A DNA stretch of 5,455 nt, from contig JAQCJS010000095.1 in assembly GCA_027592975.1 (NCBI GenBank), forward strand, positions 1 to 5,455, in the 5' to 3' direction. The notes under the pieces were generated by a model, which saw only the letters and a list, made by a program, of their open reading frames with translations, was not told where the DNA came from and made no database searches. A program made the position numbers and the translations under genes. Origin of the DNA: Chloroflexota bacterium (GTDB lineage: Bacteria > Chloroflexota > Dehalococcoidia > UBA2979). Positions 1 through 5,348 of this stretch are shown piece after piece; within the stretch, counting starts at the first letter, position 1; each line of letters opens with the position of its first letter.

Positions 1-344
1 ACGAACGACACCGGCGCCCACGCGCGCTCGGGTCGCGAGCGTGAGAGGGCGTTGAGTACGGCGCCCAGCGCGAAGAACGCTGTCAGCCCCCACATTTCCA
101 GCGCGCGCGATCGGCCCAGCCATCCCGCTTCCACGACCCCCGCCGCATCGAGGATGAACGCCGCGATCGCCGGGTAGACCACGAGCGCGACAAAGGCGCT
201 CGTCAGCCGCAGCCTCGGCGGGAGCACGCCCGGGGATTGCCCGCCCCACGCCGCCGCGCCCAGCGGCGCGCCCGCCGCGAGCGCACCCTGGAACGCGGCG
301 ACGACGACAATCAGGACGACGGCAAGGAAGGCGGCGAGTTCCAT
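1..344 (-). CDS. Uncharacterised multi-pass membrane protein (partial, N-terminal 114 residues)
   Basis: Read on the minus strand from the ATG at 344 to 342, the frame stays open to the window edge, so the C-terminus is missing. I translated it by hand. Hydrophobic segments lie at about residues 3-20, 48-66 and 84-100, and another may begin after 110. Between the first two is a Gly/Ala-rich loop, AGAPLGAAAWGGQ (about 24-36), followed by GVLPPRLRL. After the third comes NALSRSRPERAWAPV (about 98-112). These two loops resemble, from memory, a conserved family of small integral membrane proteins annotated only as hypothetical in high-GC bacteria; no function is known to me. The start is supported by the absence of in-frame alternatives upstream and by a TAGGAT hexamer 6 nt before the ATG. 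It is divergent from thiL with a 66 bp gap. The coding reality is fairly sure; any function is not. Confidence 0.72.
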   Translation of the reverse strand, partial: MELAAFLAVVLIVVVAAFQGALAAGAPLGAAAWGGQSPGVLPPRLRLTSAFVALVVYPAIAAFILDAAGVVEAGWLGRSRALEMWGLTAFFALGAVLNALSRSRPERAWAPVSF

Positions 345-350
345 GTGCCC

Positions 351-356
351 ATCCTA
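351..356 (-). promoter_or_regulatory. Putative -10 box of a leaderless promoter for the left membrane-protein gene
   Basis: On the minus strand TAGGAT is followed by gggcac and then the ATG at 344. A -10 hexamer ending 6 nt before the start codon would place transcription initiation at or next to the A of the ATG. No clear -35 box is seen. The AGGA inside the same hexamer could instead act as a weak ribosome binding site 8 nt from the ATG, so the two readings compete. Confidence 0.4.
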
Positions 357-398
357 TGCATCTCCTCTGCCTGCAGACCGGGTACGGGGCGCCGCACC

Positions 399-404
399 TA
401 AGAT
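399..404 (+). promoter_or_regulatory. Putative -10 box of a leaderless promoter for thiL
   Basis: TAAGAT matches the TANNNT -10 consensus and is followed by cagggc and then the thiL ATG at 411. No Shine-Dalgarno sequence at good spacing is seen and no convincing -35 box lies 16-19 bp upstream. The geometry is identical to that before mnmA and before the divergent left gene, which is the main reason to believe it. The promoter shares a 66 bp intergenic region with the left gene. Confidence 0.5.
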
Positions 405-410
405 CAGGGC

Positions 411-1442
411 ATGTCTCGGACGCCACTCGACGCCCTCGGCGAGTTCTCATTGATCGACCGCATCATCGCGCGGCTCGGTGACGCGGCGGCGCGCGACATC
501 CTCGTGCCGCCGGGCGATGACGCGGCCGCGTGGCGTGTCCACGATGGCTGCGCCGCCGTCGCAACCATCGACATGCTGACCGAGGGTACGCACTGGCGTG
601 CCGACACGATGAGCCTCGGCGACGCAGGGTGGCGCGCCGTCGCCGCGAACGTCTCCGACCTCGCCTCCATGGGCGCGACGCCGGACTATCTGCTCGTGGG
701 GCTCGCCCTCGCGCCACATGTGACCGTCGAGGAGGTCGACGAGCTGGCCGACGGCATGGCGCAGGCCTGCCTCGCTCACCACGTCCGCATCGCCGGCGGC
801 GACATTGTCCGGAGCAGCGCCACCACCATCTCGATCGCTGCCTACGGCCACTCCCTCCCGCTCGCGTCCATGACGGACGGCACGGAGCAGCAGCCACTCA
901 TGCGTCGCGACCAGGCGCGGCCGGGCGACCGGATCGCCGTCAGCGGGGTCCTCGGCGCATCTGCCGCCGGACTCGCCCTCATCGAAGCCGTCCGCACCAC
1001 TGAGGACGGCGCGGAGCCCCTCGTGGAGGCACACCGCCGCCCCGTCGCGCGCACAGGCGTGGGGCACGCCGCAGCCAGCGCCGGTATCGCCTGCGCGATG
1101 GACGTGTCGGACGGCCTGGTGCAGGACCTCGGCCACATCGCACGGGCTTCCGGCGTGGGGATCGAAATTGCCGCTGCTTCACTGCCGGTCGATCCCGCAG
1201 CCGTGCGGCTGCTCGGGGCCGATGCCGCACTCGACCTGGCCCTTGGCGGCGGCGAGGACTTCGAGCTCGTCTTCGCCGGTGACGCCGACATCCTCCGTCG
1301 CCTCGACCGCAGCGCCGCGGCGGGGGTACCCGTCACGCTGATCGGGCGCGTCGTCAGCGAGCATCCCGGCGAGGTCATCGTGTGGGCCGAGAACGGCGAG
1401 GCATACGAGCCGCCTCGGCGCGGCTGGGACCAGCTGCGCTAG
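411..1442 (+). CDS. thiL: Thiamine-monophosphate kinase ThiL
   Basis: ThiL phosphorylates thiamine monophosphate with ATP to thiamine diphosphate, the active cofactor, in the cytoplasm. The 343-residue length is normal for the family (about 320-350). Visible motifs in order: the N-terminal GEFSLIDRI (10-18), the metal and nucleotide binding GDDAA (35-39), DMLTEGTHW (54-62), NVSDLASMGATP (80-91), GGD (129-131), MDVSDGL (230-236) and GGGEDFEL (279-286). These are the signature blocks of the ThiL branch of the AIR synthase/PurM-like ATP-binding fold, and the acidic residues expected to bind Mg2+ are present. The ATG at 411 is chosen because GEFxLIxR normally begins within about ten residues of the start, and a -10-like hexamer sits just before it. 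It is the first gene of a thiL-tsaE-tsaB run, an order also known from Bacillus subtilis ydiA-ydiC. No other thiamine gene is nearby, and no riboswitch is visible in the short upstream region. Confidence 0.96.
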   Translation: MSRTPLDALGEFSLIDRIIARLGDAAARDILVPPGDDAAAWRVHDGCAAVATIDMLTEGTHWRADTMSLGDAGWRAVAANVSDLASMGATPDYLLVGLALAPHVTVEEVDELADGMAQACLAHHVRIAGGDIVRSSATTISIAAYGHSLPLASMTDGTEQQPLMRRDQARPGDRIAVSGVLGASAAGLALIEAVRTTEDGAEPLVEAHRRPVARTGVGHAAASAGIACAMDVSDGLVQDLGHIARASGVGIEIAAASLPVDPAAVRLLGADAALDLALGGGEDFELVFAGDADILRRLDRSAAAGVPVTLIGRVVSEHPGEVIVWAENGEAYEPPRRGWDQLR

Positions 1443-1485
1443 CGGCGGTTGCGTCTACCACGCTCCTCCACGTACACCCAGAGAG

Positions 1486-1971
1486 ATGAACACCGCGAAC
1501 CGGGCTGTCTTCACCACGAGCAGCGTCGCGCAGACGCGGTCGCTCGGACGCCGTCTCGCGCGGCTCCTGCGACCCGGGGACGTCGTCTTCCTGCAGGGAC
1601 CGCTCGGCGCTGGCAAGACGGCACTTGCCCAGGGCATCGGTCAGGGGTTGAAGCTGGACACGACGGTCAGCAGCCCCACGTTCGTCCTGATGGCGAAGCA
1701 CGAGGCGGAGGGCGCACCGCACCTCTACCACGCCGACCTGTACCGCCTGACCGACATCGACGAGGTCGCTGACCTCGCGCTCGAACAGCAGGCCGCGGAC
1801 GGCATCCTCCTGATCGAATGGCCGGAGCGCGGCCTGGAGGTGCTGCCTGCCGCGCACCTGCTCATCGTGCTGGACCCCAGCGGCGGCGCGGCCAACGAGC
1901 GGCGGATCACAATCGTGGCCAACGGTGAGGGCTATCGGCGTGTGCTCGATGGGCTGGGTGCCCGTGGCTAA
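1486..1971 (+). CDS. tsaE: tRNA t6A37 biosynthesis ATPase TsaE
   Basis: TsaE is the small P-loop ATPase that works with TsaB and TsaD to transfer the threonylcarbamoyl group to A37 of ANN-decoding tRNAs. The 161-residue protein has the Walker A motif GPLGAGKT (38-45), the family motif SSPTF (62-66), HADLYR (82-87) and the EWPE block (111-114) that follows the Walker B-like strand ILLI. These four blocks are diagnostic for TsaE (formerly YjeE/YdiB). The ATG at 1486 lies 43 bp after the thiL stop. The purine run directly before it (gagag) touches the ATG and is too close to be a normal ribosome binding site; a weak -10-like TACACC ends 7 nt before the ATG. Transcription with thiL is likely. The C-terminal end overlaps the likely start of tsaB by a few bases, which suggests translational coupling. 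Confidence 0.95.
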   Translation: MNTANRAVFTTSSVAQTRSLGRRLARLLRPGDVVFLQGPLGAGKTALAQGIGQGLKLDTTVSSPTFVLMAKHEAEGAPHLYHADLYRLTDIDEVADLALEQQAADGILLIEWPERGLEVLPAAHLLIVLDPSGGAANERRITIVANGEGYRRVLDGLGARG

Positions 1972-2686
1972 CAGCGGACAGATCGACACACGCAGCGTGT
2001 ACGACCTCGGCATCGACACGGCCTCTGACGACGGCTCGCTCGCGCTCTTCGCGACCGATGGCAGCGGGCCGGTCGCCGTCCACACCTTCCACGCCGAGGG
2101 AACGATGACACGCTCCCTCATGGGCGAGATCGCTGCGTTCCTCGACGGTGCCGGCGTGAGCCCCGACCAGATCGGTCGCATCGCCGTCACCATCGGCCCC
2201 GGGCAGTACGGCGCGCTCCGCGCGGGCATCGCGGTGGCACAGGGTATGGCGCTGGCGCTCGACGCACCGCTCGCCGGGATCAACCGCCTCCAGGCCGATG
2301 CAGCCCTCGTCACTGACCACGGTGCGGAGGCGATCGTCGCCGTCCACCTCACGCGCTCGGGCCCAGGATGGGCCGCCTACACAAGACGCGACGGGGTGCC
2401 GCACGAGGTGAGTGCGCTCACCCTCTCCTCATACGAGGGGGCGGCCACAGACGCACCACGTCCTGCTACCTGGACCGGCGAACTGGACGACGCCCTGCAC
2501 GCGGCGCGAGACGCTGCGGGCCGGACAGGCGACACTATCGCAGCGGCACCGGAGGAGCCACGGGCGGTCGCGATCGTGCGTCTGGCGCGCGCCCGCGATG
2601 CCTTCGGTGACCCCGCCGCGGTAGATGCGATCTACCTCCGGCCACCGCCGATCACCCGGCCACGCGAAGCGCAACCGGAGGCGTAG
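1964..2686 (+). CDS. tsaB: tRNA t6A37 biosynthesis protein TsaB (divergent)
   Basis: TsaB is a catalytically inactive Kae1-like protein that pairs with TsaD in t6A37 formation. Numbering from the GTG at 1964 (240 residues), the first strand is YDLGIDTASDDGSLAL (13-28), equivalent to the usual IDTAT start. Next come GPGQYGALRAGIAVAQG (78-94), the counterpart of GPGSFTGLR, and a C-terminal YLRPPPI (224-230) typical of TsaB. The length fits the family (about 220-240). The start is uncertain. GTG 1964 gives an 8 nt overlap with tsaE, GTG 1925 and ATG 1949 lie further upstream, and GTG 1997 would begin directly at YDLGIDTAS as most TsaB proteins do. None has a strong ribosome binding site. The middle of the protein, including the region equivalent to the family's IDAR segment, is poorly conserved. 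No RimI domain is fused at the C-terminus. Confidence 0.88.
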   Translation: MANSGQIDTRSVYDLGIDTASDDGSLALFATDGSGPVAVHTFHAEGTMTRSLMGEIAAFLDGAGVSPDQIGRIAVTIGPGQYGALRAGIAVAQGMALALDAPLAGINRLQADAALVTDHGAEAIVAVHLTRSGPGWAAYTRRDGVPHEVSALTLSSYEGAATDAPRPATWTGELDDALHAARDAAGRTGDTIAAAPEEPRAVAIVRLARARDAFGDPAAVDAIYLRPPPITRPREAQPEA

Positions 2687-2714
2687 ACCTCCACCGGGGC
2701 GCCCGATGGGCGCC
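2677..2714 (+). other. Two adjacent inverted repeats at the tsaB stop
   Basis: GGAGG (2677-2681) can pair with CCTCC (2688-2692) around the tsaB stop codon. GGCGCCC (2698-2704) pairs perfectly with GGGCGCC (2708-2714) around a GAT loop. No T-tract follows, so this is not a standard intrinsic terminator. It may be a weak terminator, an mRNA-stabilising or processing structure between tsaB and ndk, or simply a product of high GC. Confidence 0.35.
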
Positions 2715-2737
2715 ATCACACACGACAAGCCGCCCAC

Positions 2738-2744
2738 GAGAGGA
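2738..2744 (+). promoter_or_regulatory. Ribosome binding site of ndk
   Basis: GAGAGGA lies 9 nt before the ATG at 2754. It is one of only two good Shine-Dalgarno sites in the window and it decides the ndk start against the longer in-frame GTG/ATG options upstream (the frame stays open from 2625), whose residues are not NDK-like. Confidence 0.7.
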
Positions 2745-2753
2745 CACCTACCC

Positions 2754-3203
2754 ATGGAACGAACGCTCATCCTGGTCAAACCGGACGCCATGCAGCGCGG
2801 ACTCGCCTTCGAGGTGCTGCGCCGCCTCGAGGCGCGCGGGCTGAAGCCCGTTGCCGTCCGCATGCTGCAGGCGGACGCGGAGATCGCCGGACGCCACTAC
2901 GCCGAGCATGTCGGCAAGCCGTTCTACGACGGTCTCATCCAGTACATCACCAGCTCCCCGATCATCGCCGCCGTCTTCCAGGGCACGGACGCCGTCGCGG
3001 CGGCACGCCAGACGCTGGGCGCCACCCGCCCCACCGAGGCCGCCCCCGGCACCATCCGCCACGACTTCGGCCTGGAGATCGGACGCAACCTCGTCCACGG
3101 TTCCGCCAACCTCGACGACGCTACACGCGAAGTCGGCATCTGGTTCGAGGGCATCGACCCAATCGACTGGAATCGCTCGGTCGACGGCTGGGTCTTCGAG
3201 TAG
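2754..3203 (+). CDS. ndk: Nucleoside diphosphate kinase
   Basis: Ndk moves the gamma-phosphate from ATP to other nucleoside diphosphates through a phosphohistidine intermediate, balancing NTP and dNTP pools in the cytoplasm. The 149-residue protein is near the usual size (about 135-155). It starts with MERTLILVKPDAMQRG (1-16) and has HYAEHVGKPFYDGL (48-61), the GATRPTEAAPGTIRHDFG block (89-106) and GRNLVHGSAN (110-119), where His115 is the expected phosphorylated residue. Glu126 in TREV matches the conserved glutamate after the active site. The usual HGSD is HGSA here, and the C-terminus WNRSVDGWVFE is slightly long. The start at 2754 has a good ribosome binding site. The gene lies 67 bp after tsaB and is followed by a strong terminator, so it is probably the last gene of the thiL unit or is transcribed alone; no clear promoter is seen directly upstream. 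Confidence 0.96.
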   Translation: MERTLILVKPDAMQRGLAFEVLRRLEARGLKPVAVRMLQADAEIAGRHYAEHVGKPFYDGLIQYITSSPIIAAVFQGTDAVAAARQTLGATRPTEAAPGTIRHDFGLEIGRNLVHGSANLDDATREVGIWFEGIDPIDWNRSVDGWVFE

Positions 3204-3225
3204 CAACTACCGCGTCGATGACAGC

Positions 3226-3258
3226 GAAGGGCGGCCGCAGGGCCGCCCTTCTTGTTCA
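3226..3258 (+). terminator. Intrinsic terminator after ndk
   Basis: An 11 bp perfect stem is formed by GAAGGGCGGCC (3226-3236) and GGCCGCCCTTC (3241-3251) with a GCAG tetraloop, followed by a T-rich run TTGTT. It begins 22 bp after the ndk stop. Because rsfS converges from the other side, the stem could also hinder read-through on the minus strand, but no T-tract exists in that direction. Confidence 0.85.
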
Positions 3259-3290
3259 GTCGGAGTGCAACGAACCCTAATGTGGACTCT

Positions 3291-3308
3291 GCCTACTGGG
3301 CCTACTGG
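3291..3308. repeat. Tandem 9 bp duplication at the rsfS stop codon
   Basis: GCCTACTGG occurs twice in direct succession (3291-3299 and 3300-3308). On the minus strand this repeats the end of rsfS, so a second in-frame TAG follows the first after two codons. It looks like a local duplication by replication slippage. Confidence 0.8.
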
Positions 3309-3715
3309 ACCCGCACGATCTCCTGCGCCCGATGCCATAGGCCTTCGAGGTCGTAGTAGACGCGGGCCTCCAACGAGAAGAGGTGTACGAAGACGCCGTT
3401 CCCGGCATCCACCAGGATCCAGCCTTCGTCCGCGCTGCCCTCAGTCCGAGACTTGTAGCCGAACTTCGCGGCCGTCTGGCCGACTGCGTCTTCAACCGCC
3501 TGGGCCTGCCGCATGTTGTCGACCGTCGCGATGATGAAGTAGTCGGTGATCACGGTGAGGCCGCTCAGGTCCAGGAGGACCACGTCAGCTCCCTGCCGGT
3601 CTACCACCGTATCGAGCAACGCCTGTGCGTACTCGATGTCGCCCGGCTGCACCCCGCGCGGCTTGGTCGCAGTCGATTCTCGCGCGTCGTCAGGTGATAC
3701 CAGCGGATCCTCCAT
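3302..3715 (-). CDS. rsfS: Ribosomal silencing factor RsfS (iojap/YbeB family)
   Basis: RsfS binds ribosomal protein uL14 on the large subunit and blocks subunit joining, lowering translation when nutrients are scarce. The 137-residue protein carries the family core: DIEYAQALLDTVVDRQGADVVLLDLSGLT (26-54), then TDYFIIATVDNMRQAQAV (57-74, the counterpart of the usual SDYFVIATGxSxRQVxAI), then EGWILVDAGNGVFVHLFSLEARVYYDLEGLW (97-127), matching the typical GWxLxDxGxxxVHxFxxExRxxYxLExLW. About 25 residues precede the core, more than many relatives, and they look polar and disordered. A GTG at 3652 (residue 22) would give a shorter form. The ATG at 3715 is preferred because a good -10 box lies 31 nt upstream, though no clear Shine-Dalgarno site is seen. 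It is convergent with ndk and divergent from mnmA. Confidence 0.94.
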   Translation of the reverse strand: MEDPLVSPDDARESTATKPRGVQPGDIEYAQALLDTVVDRQGADVVLLDLSGLTVITDYFIIATVDNMRQAQAVEDAVGQTAAKFGYKSRTEGSADEGWILVDAGNGVFVHLFSLEARVYYDLEGLWHRAQEIVRVQ

Positions 3716-3746
3716 ACTTCAGCGCCGCCACCAGCGCCGTCAGACC

Positions 3747-3752
3747 AGTATA
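3747..3752 (-). promoter_or_regulatory. Putative -10 box of the rsfS promoter
   Basis: On the minus strand TATACT is a near-perfect -10 hexamer, within the AT-rich island TATATACT (3747-3754) in otherwise very GC-rich DNA. It ends 31 nt before the rsfS ATG, giving a leader of roughly 25 nt. No good -35 box is seen at 16-19 bp. Unlike the hexamers before thiL and mnmA it is not adjacent to a start codon. Confidence 0.55.
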
Positions 3753-3823
3753 TACGCGCCCCGACACCCCACTGTGCCACACCGAACAGGGCGAGCTCGG
3801 CGGCGCCCGGCAGGCGGCGCTTC

Positions 3824-3829
3824 TACACT
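3824..3829 (+). promoter_or_regulatory. Putative -10 box of a leaderless promoter for mnmA
   Basis: TACACT fits TANNNT and is followed by tgaatc and then the mnmA ATG at 3836, the same 6 nt spacing as before thiL. There is no purine-rich ribosome binding site in front of the ATG. The 120 bp region between rsfS and mnmA carries divergent promoters. No -35 box is recognisable. Confidence 0.5.
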
Positions 3830-3835
3830 TGAATC

Positions 3836-4915
3836 ATGGCTGAACGGGTCCTCGTGGCGATGTCTGGCGGTGTCGACTCTGCCGTGGCGGCGGCCCTGCT
3901 GCACCGGCAGGGCTACGACGTGGTGGGCGTCACCCTCCGGCTCTACACCGAGCCCGATGAGACGGCACTGCGCTCCGGTCGCACCTGCTGCGGCATCGAG
4001 GATATCGGCGACGCGCGAGCGGCGGCGCAGGCGATCGGCATTCCCCACTACGTGCTCAACATGGAGCACGAGTTCGAGCGTGACGTCCTCGACGAGTTCG
4101 TTGGTGCGTACGCCCGAGGTGAGACGCCGAACCCCTGCCTGAACTGCAACCAGTACGTGAAGTTCGACACCCTCCTGCAGCGCGCGCTGGCGATGGGCGT
4201 CGACCGGCTCGCCACCGGCCACTACGCCCGCATCGAGCGCGACGGCGACATGCATCGCCTGCATCGCGCCATCGACGACGACAAGGACCAGTCGTACGTC
4301 CTCTACACGCTCGGGCAGGAGGCGCTCGCGCGGACAGTCTTCCCGCTCGGCGGGCTGACGAAGGCGGAGACCCGCGCGATCGCACGCGAGGCCGGCCTGC
4401 CGCTCGCGGAGAAGCCCGACAGCGTCGACATCTGCTTCGTCCCGGGTGGCGACTACCGCGAGCTCCTCGATCAGCGCGGCGTCCGAGGCGTGCCCGGCGC
4501 GATTGAGCGCGCAGACGGCACCGTCGTCGGTGAACACGCAGGCATCACCGCGTACACCATCGGACAGCGCCGGGGCCTCGGCTTCGCGGAGGGGGCGCCG
4601 CGCTTCGTCACGGAGATCATCCCGGAGCGCAACGTCATCGTGATCGGCGGCGAGGGCGACCTGTACCGCAGGTCCGCGTACGCGACGGATCCGCGCTGGG
4701 TGCTCGGCCCGCCTGACCTCGGTGAGCCGTTGCACGCCCGCATCCGCTACCACGCCGAGGAGGCCCCCGCCCGATTGGTGTCCCTCGACGAGAACTCGTT
4801 CACCGTCGAGTTCGACAAGCCCGTGCGCGCCCCCGCGCCGGGCCAGGCGATCGTGCTGTACCGCGGCACGGAGGTAGTCGGCGGCGGCACGTTACGGCGG
4901 CCCTCGGTCGCCTAG
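3836..4915 (+). CDS. mnmA: tRNA-specific 2-thiouridylase MnmA
   Basis: MnmA (TrmU) puts sulfur on C2 of the wobble uridine U34 in tRNA-Lys, -Glu and -Gln, using ATP to adenylate the base and a persulfide relay for sulfur. The 359-residue length is normal. The N-terminal PP-loop motif SGGVDS is at 10-15. The first catalytic cysteine is Cys101 in TPNPCLNCN (97-105) and the second is Cys200 in DSVDICFVPGGDY (195-207). ATGHYAR (126-132), KDQSYVLY (150-157) and GQRRGLG (243-249) are further family blocks, followed by the C-terminal beta-barrel with ARIRYH (301-306). A CC pair (51-52) in GRTCCGIEDIGDAR is seen in one MnmA subgroup. Everything needed for activity is present. The ATG at 3836 fits the family, since AERVLVAMSGG leads straight into the PP-loop. 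It appears to be the first gene after a divergent promoter region. Confidence 0.97.
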   Translation: MAERVLVAMSGGVDSAVAAALLHRQGYDVVGVTLRLYTEPDETALRSGRTCCGIEDIGDARAAAQAIGIPHYVLNMEHEFERDVLDEFVGAYARGETPNPCLNCNQYVKFDTLLQRALAMGVDRLATGHYARIERDGDMHRLHRAIDDDKDQSYVLYTLGQEALARTVFPLGGLTKAETRAIAREAGLPLAEKPDSVDICFVPGGDYRELLDQRGVRGVPGAIERADGTVVGEHAGITAYTIGQRRGLGFAEGAPRFVTEIIPERNVIVIGGEGDLYRRSAYATDPRWVLGPPDLGEPLHARIRYHAEEAPARLVSLDENSFTVEFDKPVRAPAPGQAIVLYRGTEVVGGGTLRRPSVA

Positions 4916-4948
4916 GCAGCCCTGGCCTCTCGTGATCGCGGTACATCT

Positions 4949-4978
4949 TTGCCACCGTCGCCTTCACGCGCCTACCAT
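4949..4978 (+). promoter_or_regulatory. Putative sigma-70-type promoter for the small membrane-protein genes
   Basis: TTGCCA (4949-4954) and TACCAT (4973-4978) are separated by 18 bp, giving the best -35/-10 pair in the window. Transcription would start near 4985, leaving a short leader with a ribosome binding site before the ATG at 5008. This suggests the small genes need not depend on mnmA read-through. The rest of the 92 bp gap holds no clear terminator. Confidence 0.5.
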
Positions 4979-4990
4979 GAAAGTGAATCC

Positions 4991-4996
4991 GAGGAG
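4991..4996 (+). promoter_or_regulatory. Ribosome binding site of the small membrane protein
   Basis: GAGGAG lies 11 nt before the ATG at 5008, slightly far but usable. It supports this start over the out-of-frame ATG at 4977. Confidence 0.6.
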
Positions 4997-5007
4997 CCGC
5001 GATCCTG

Positions 5008-5340
5008 ATGTTTCTGGTCACCCTTGCCGATGTGCGCGATGTCGTAGTGATCATCTACGGCGTCATGGGCGTGGTGCTCATGCTGGCGCTCGCGATCGCG
5101 GCGTTCGGGGTGTGGTTCGCTATCCGCGCCCTGACACGCCAGCTCCGCGCGCTCCTCGACGATCCGGTGCGACCGACCCTCGAGGAGATTCGCAAGACCG
5201 CGGAGAACGTCCGCGGCACCTCAGAGTTCATGTCCGACGCGGCTGTGCACCCGATCATCCGCGTCATCGCTGCCGGCCGTGGCGTCCGCCGAGGGGCAGG
5301 CGTCGTGACCGGCATCCGCAACCTGCGGTCGAAGAAGTAG
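5008..5340 (+). CDS. Small single-pass membrane protein, DUF948-like architecture
   Basis: This 110-residue protein has one long hydrophobic segment (about 12-39) close to the N-terminus. An amphipathic, charged stretch follows (about 40-75: LTRQLRALLDDPVRPTLEEIRKTAENVRGTSEFM), then a second mildly hydrophobic part, HPIIRVIAAGRGVRRGAGVVTGI (81-103), and a basic tail ending in RSKK. One anchor followed by a helical, possibly coiled region with TAENVRGTSEFMSD, and HPIIRV in the second part, recalls small DUF948-like proteins of Chloroflexota, but I assign this only by resemblance. The positive charges after the segment suggest that the C-terminal part is cytoplasmic. It has its own putative promoter and ribosome binding site and lies 92 bp after mnmA. 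The next gene starts 8 bp after its stop, so the two are probably co-transcribed. The function is unknown. Confidence 0.82.
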   Translation: MFLVTLADVRDVVVIIYGVMGVVLMLALAIAAFGVWFAIRALTRQLRALLDDPVRPTLEEIRKTAENVRGTSEFMSDAAVHPIIRVIAAGRGVRRGAGVVTGIRNLRSKK

Positions 5341-5348
5341 GCGTCCCC

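Noticed and set aside
345..410. Possible thiamine (TPP) riboswitch before thiL
   Set aside because: The gap is only 66 bp, shared with a divergent gene, and shows no TPP-box sequences. The likely transcript start is at the ATG.
447..1136. Open frame of 229 codons on the minus strand opposite thiL
   Set aside because: It is fully inside thiL, antisense, and lacks family motifs.
1375..2352. Open frame of 325 codons on the minus strand across tsaE and tsaB
   Set aside because: It lies antisense to two well-supported genes, has no recognisable domain, and its composition (Arg/Ala/Ser/Pro-rich) is what GC-rich codon bias produces on the opposite strand.
2851..3534. Plus-strand frame of 227 codons overlapping ndk, the terminator and rsfS
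   Set aside because: It crosses a strong terminator and two real genes, and its Ser/Pro/Arg-rich translation is a frame-shifted reading of ndk.
3740..4753. Open frame of 337 codons on the minus strand opposite mnmA
   Set aside because: MnmA on the other strand has all catalytic motifs. The antisense translation is low-complexity Ala/Arg/Asp/Val without motifs, typical of a shadow frame.
4914..4928. Short inverted repeat AGGC/GCCT after mnmA as a terminator
   Set aside because: The stem is only 4 bp, with a long loop and no T-tract, so it is not credible.
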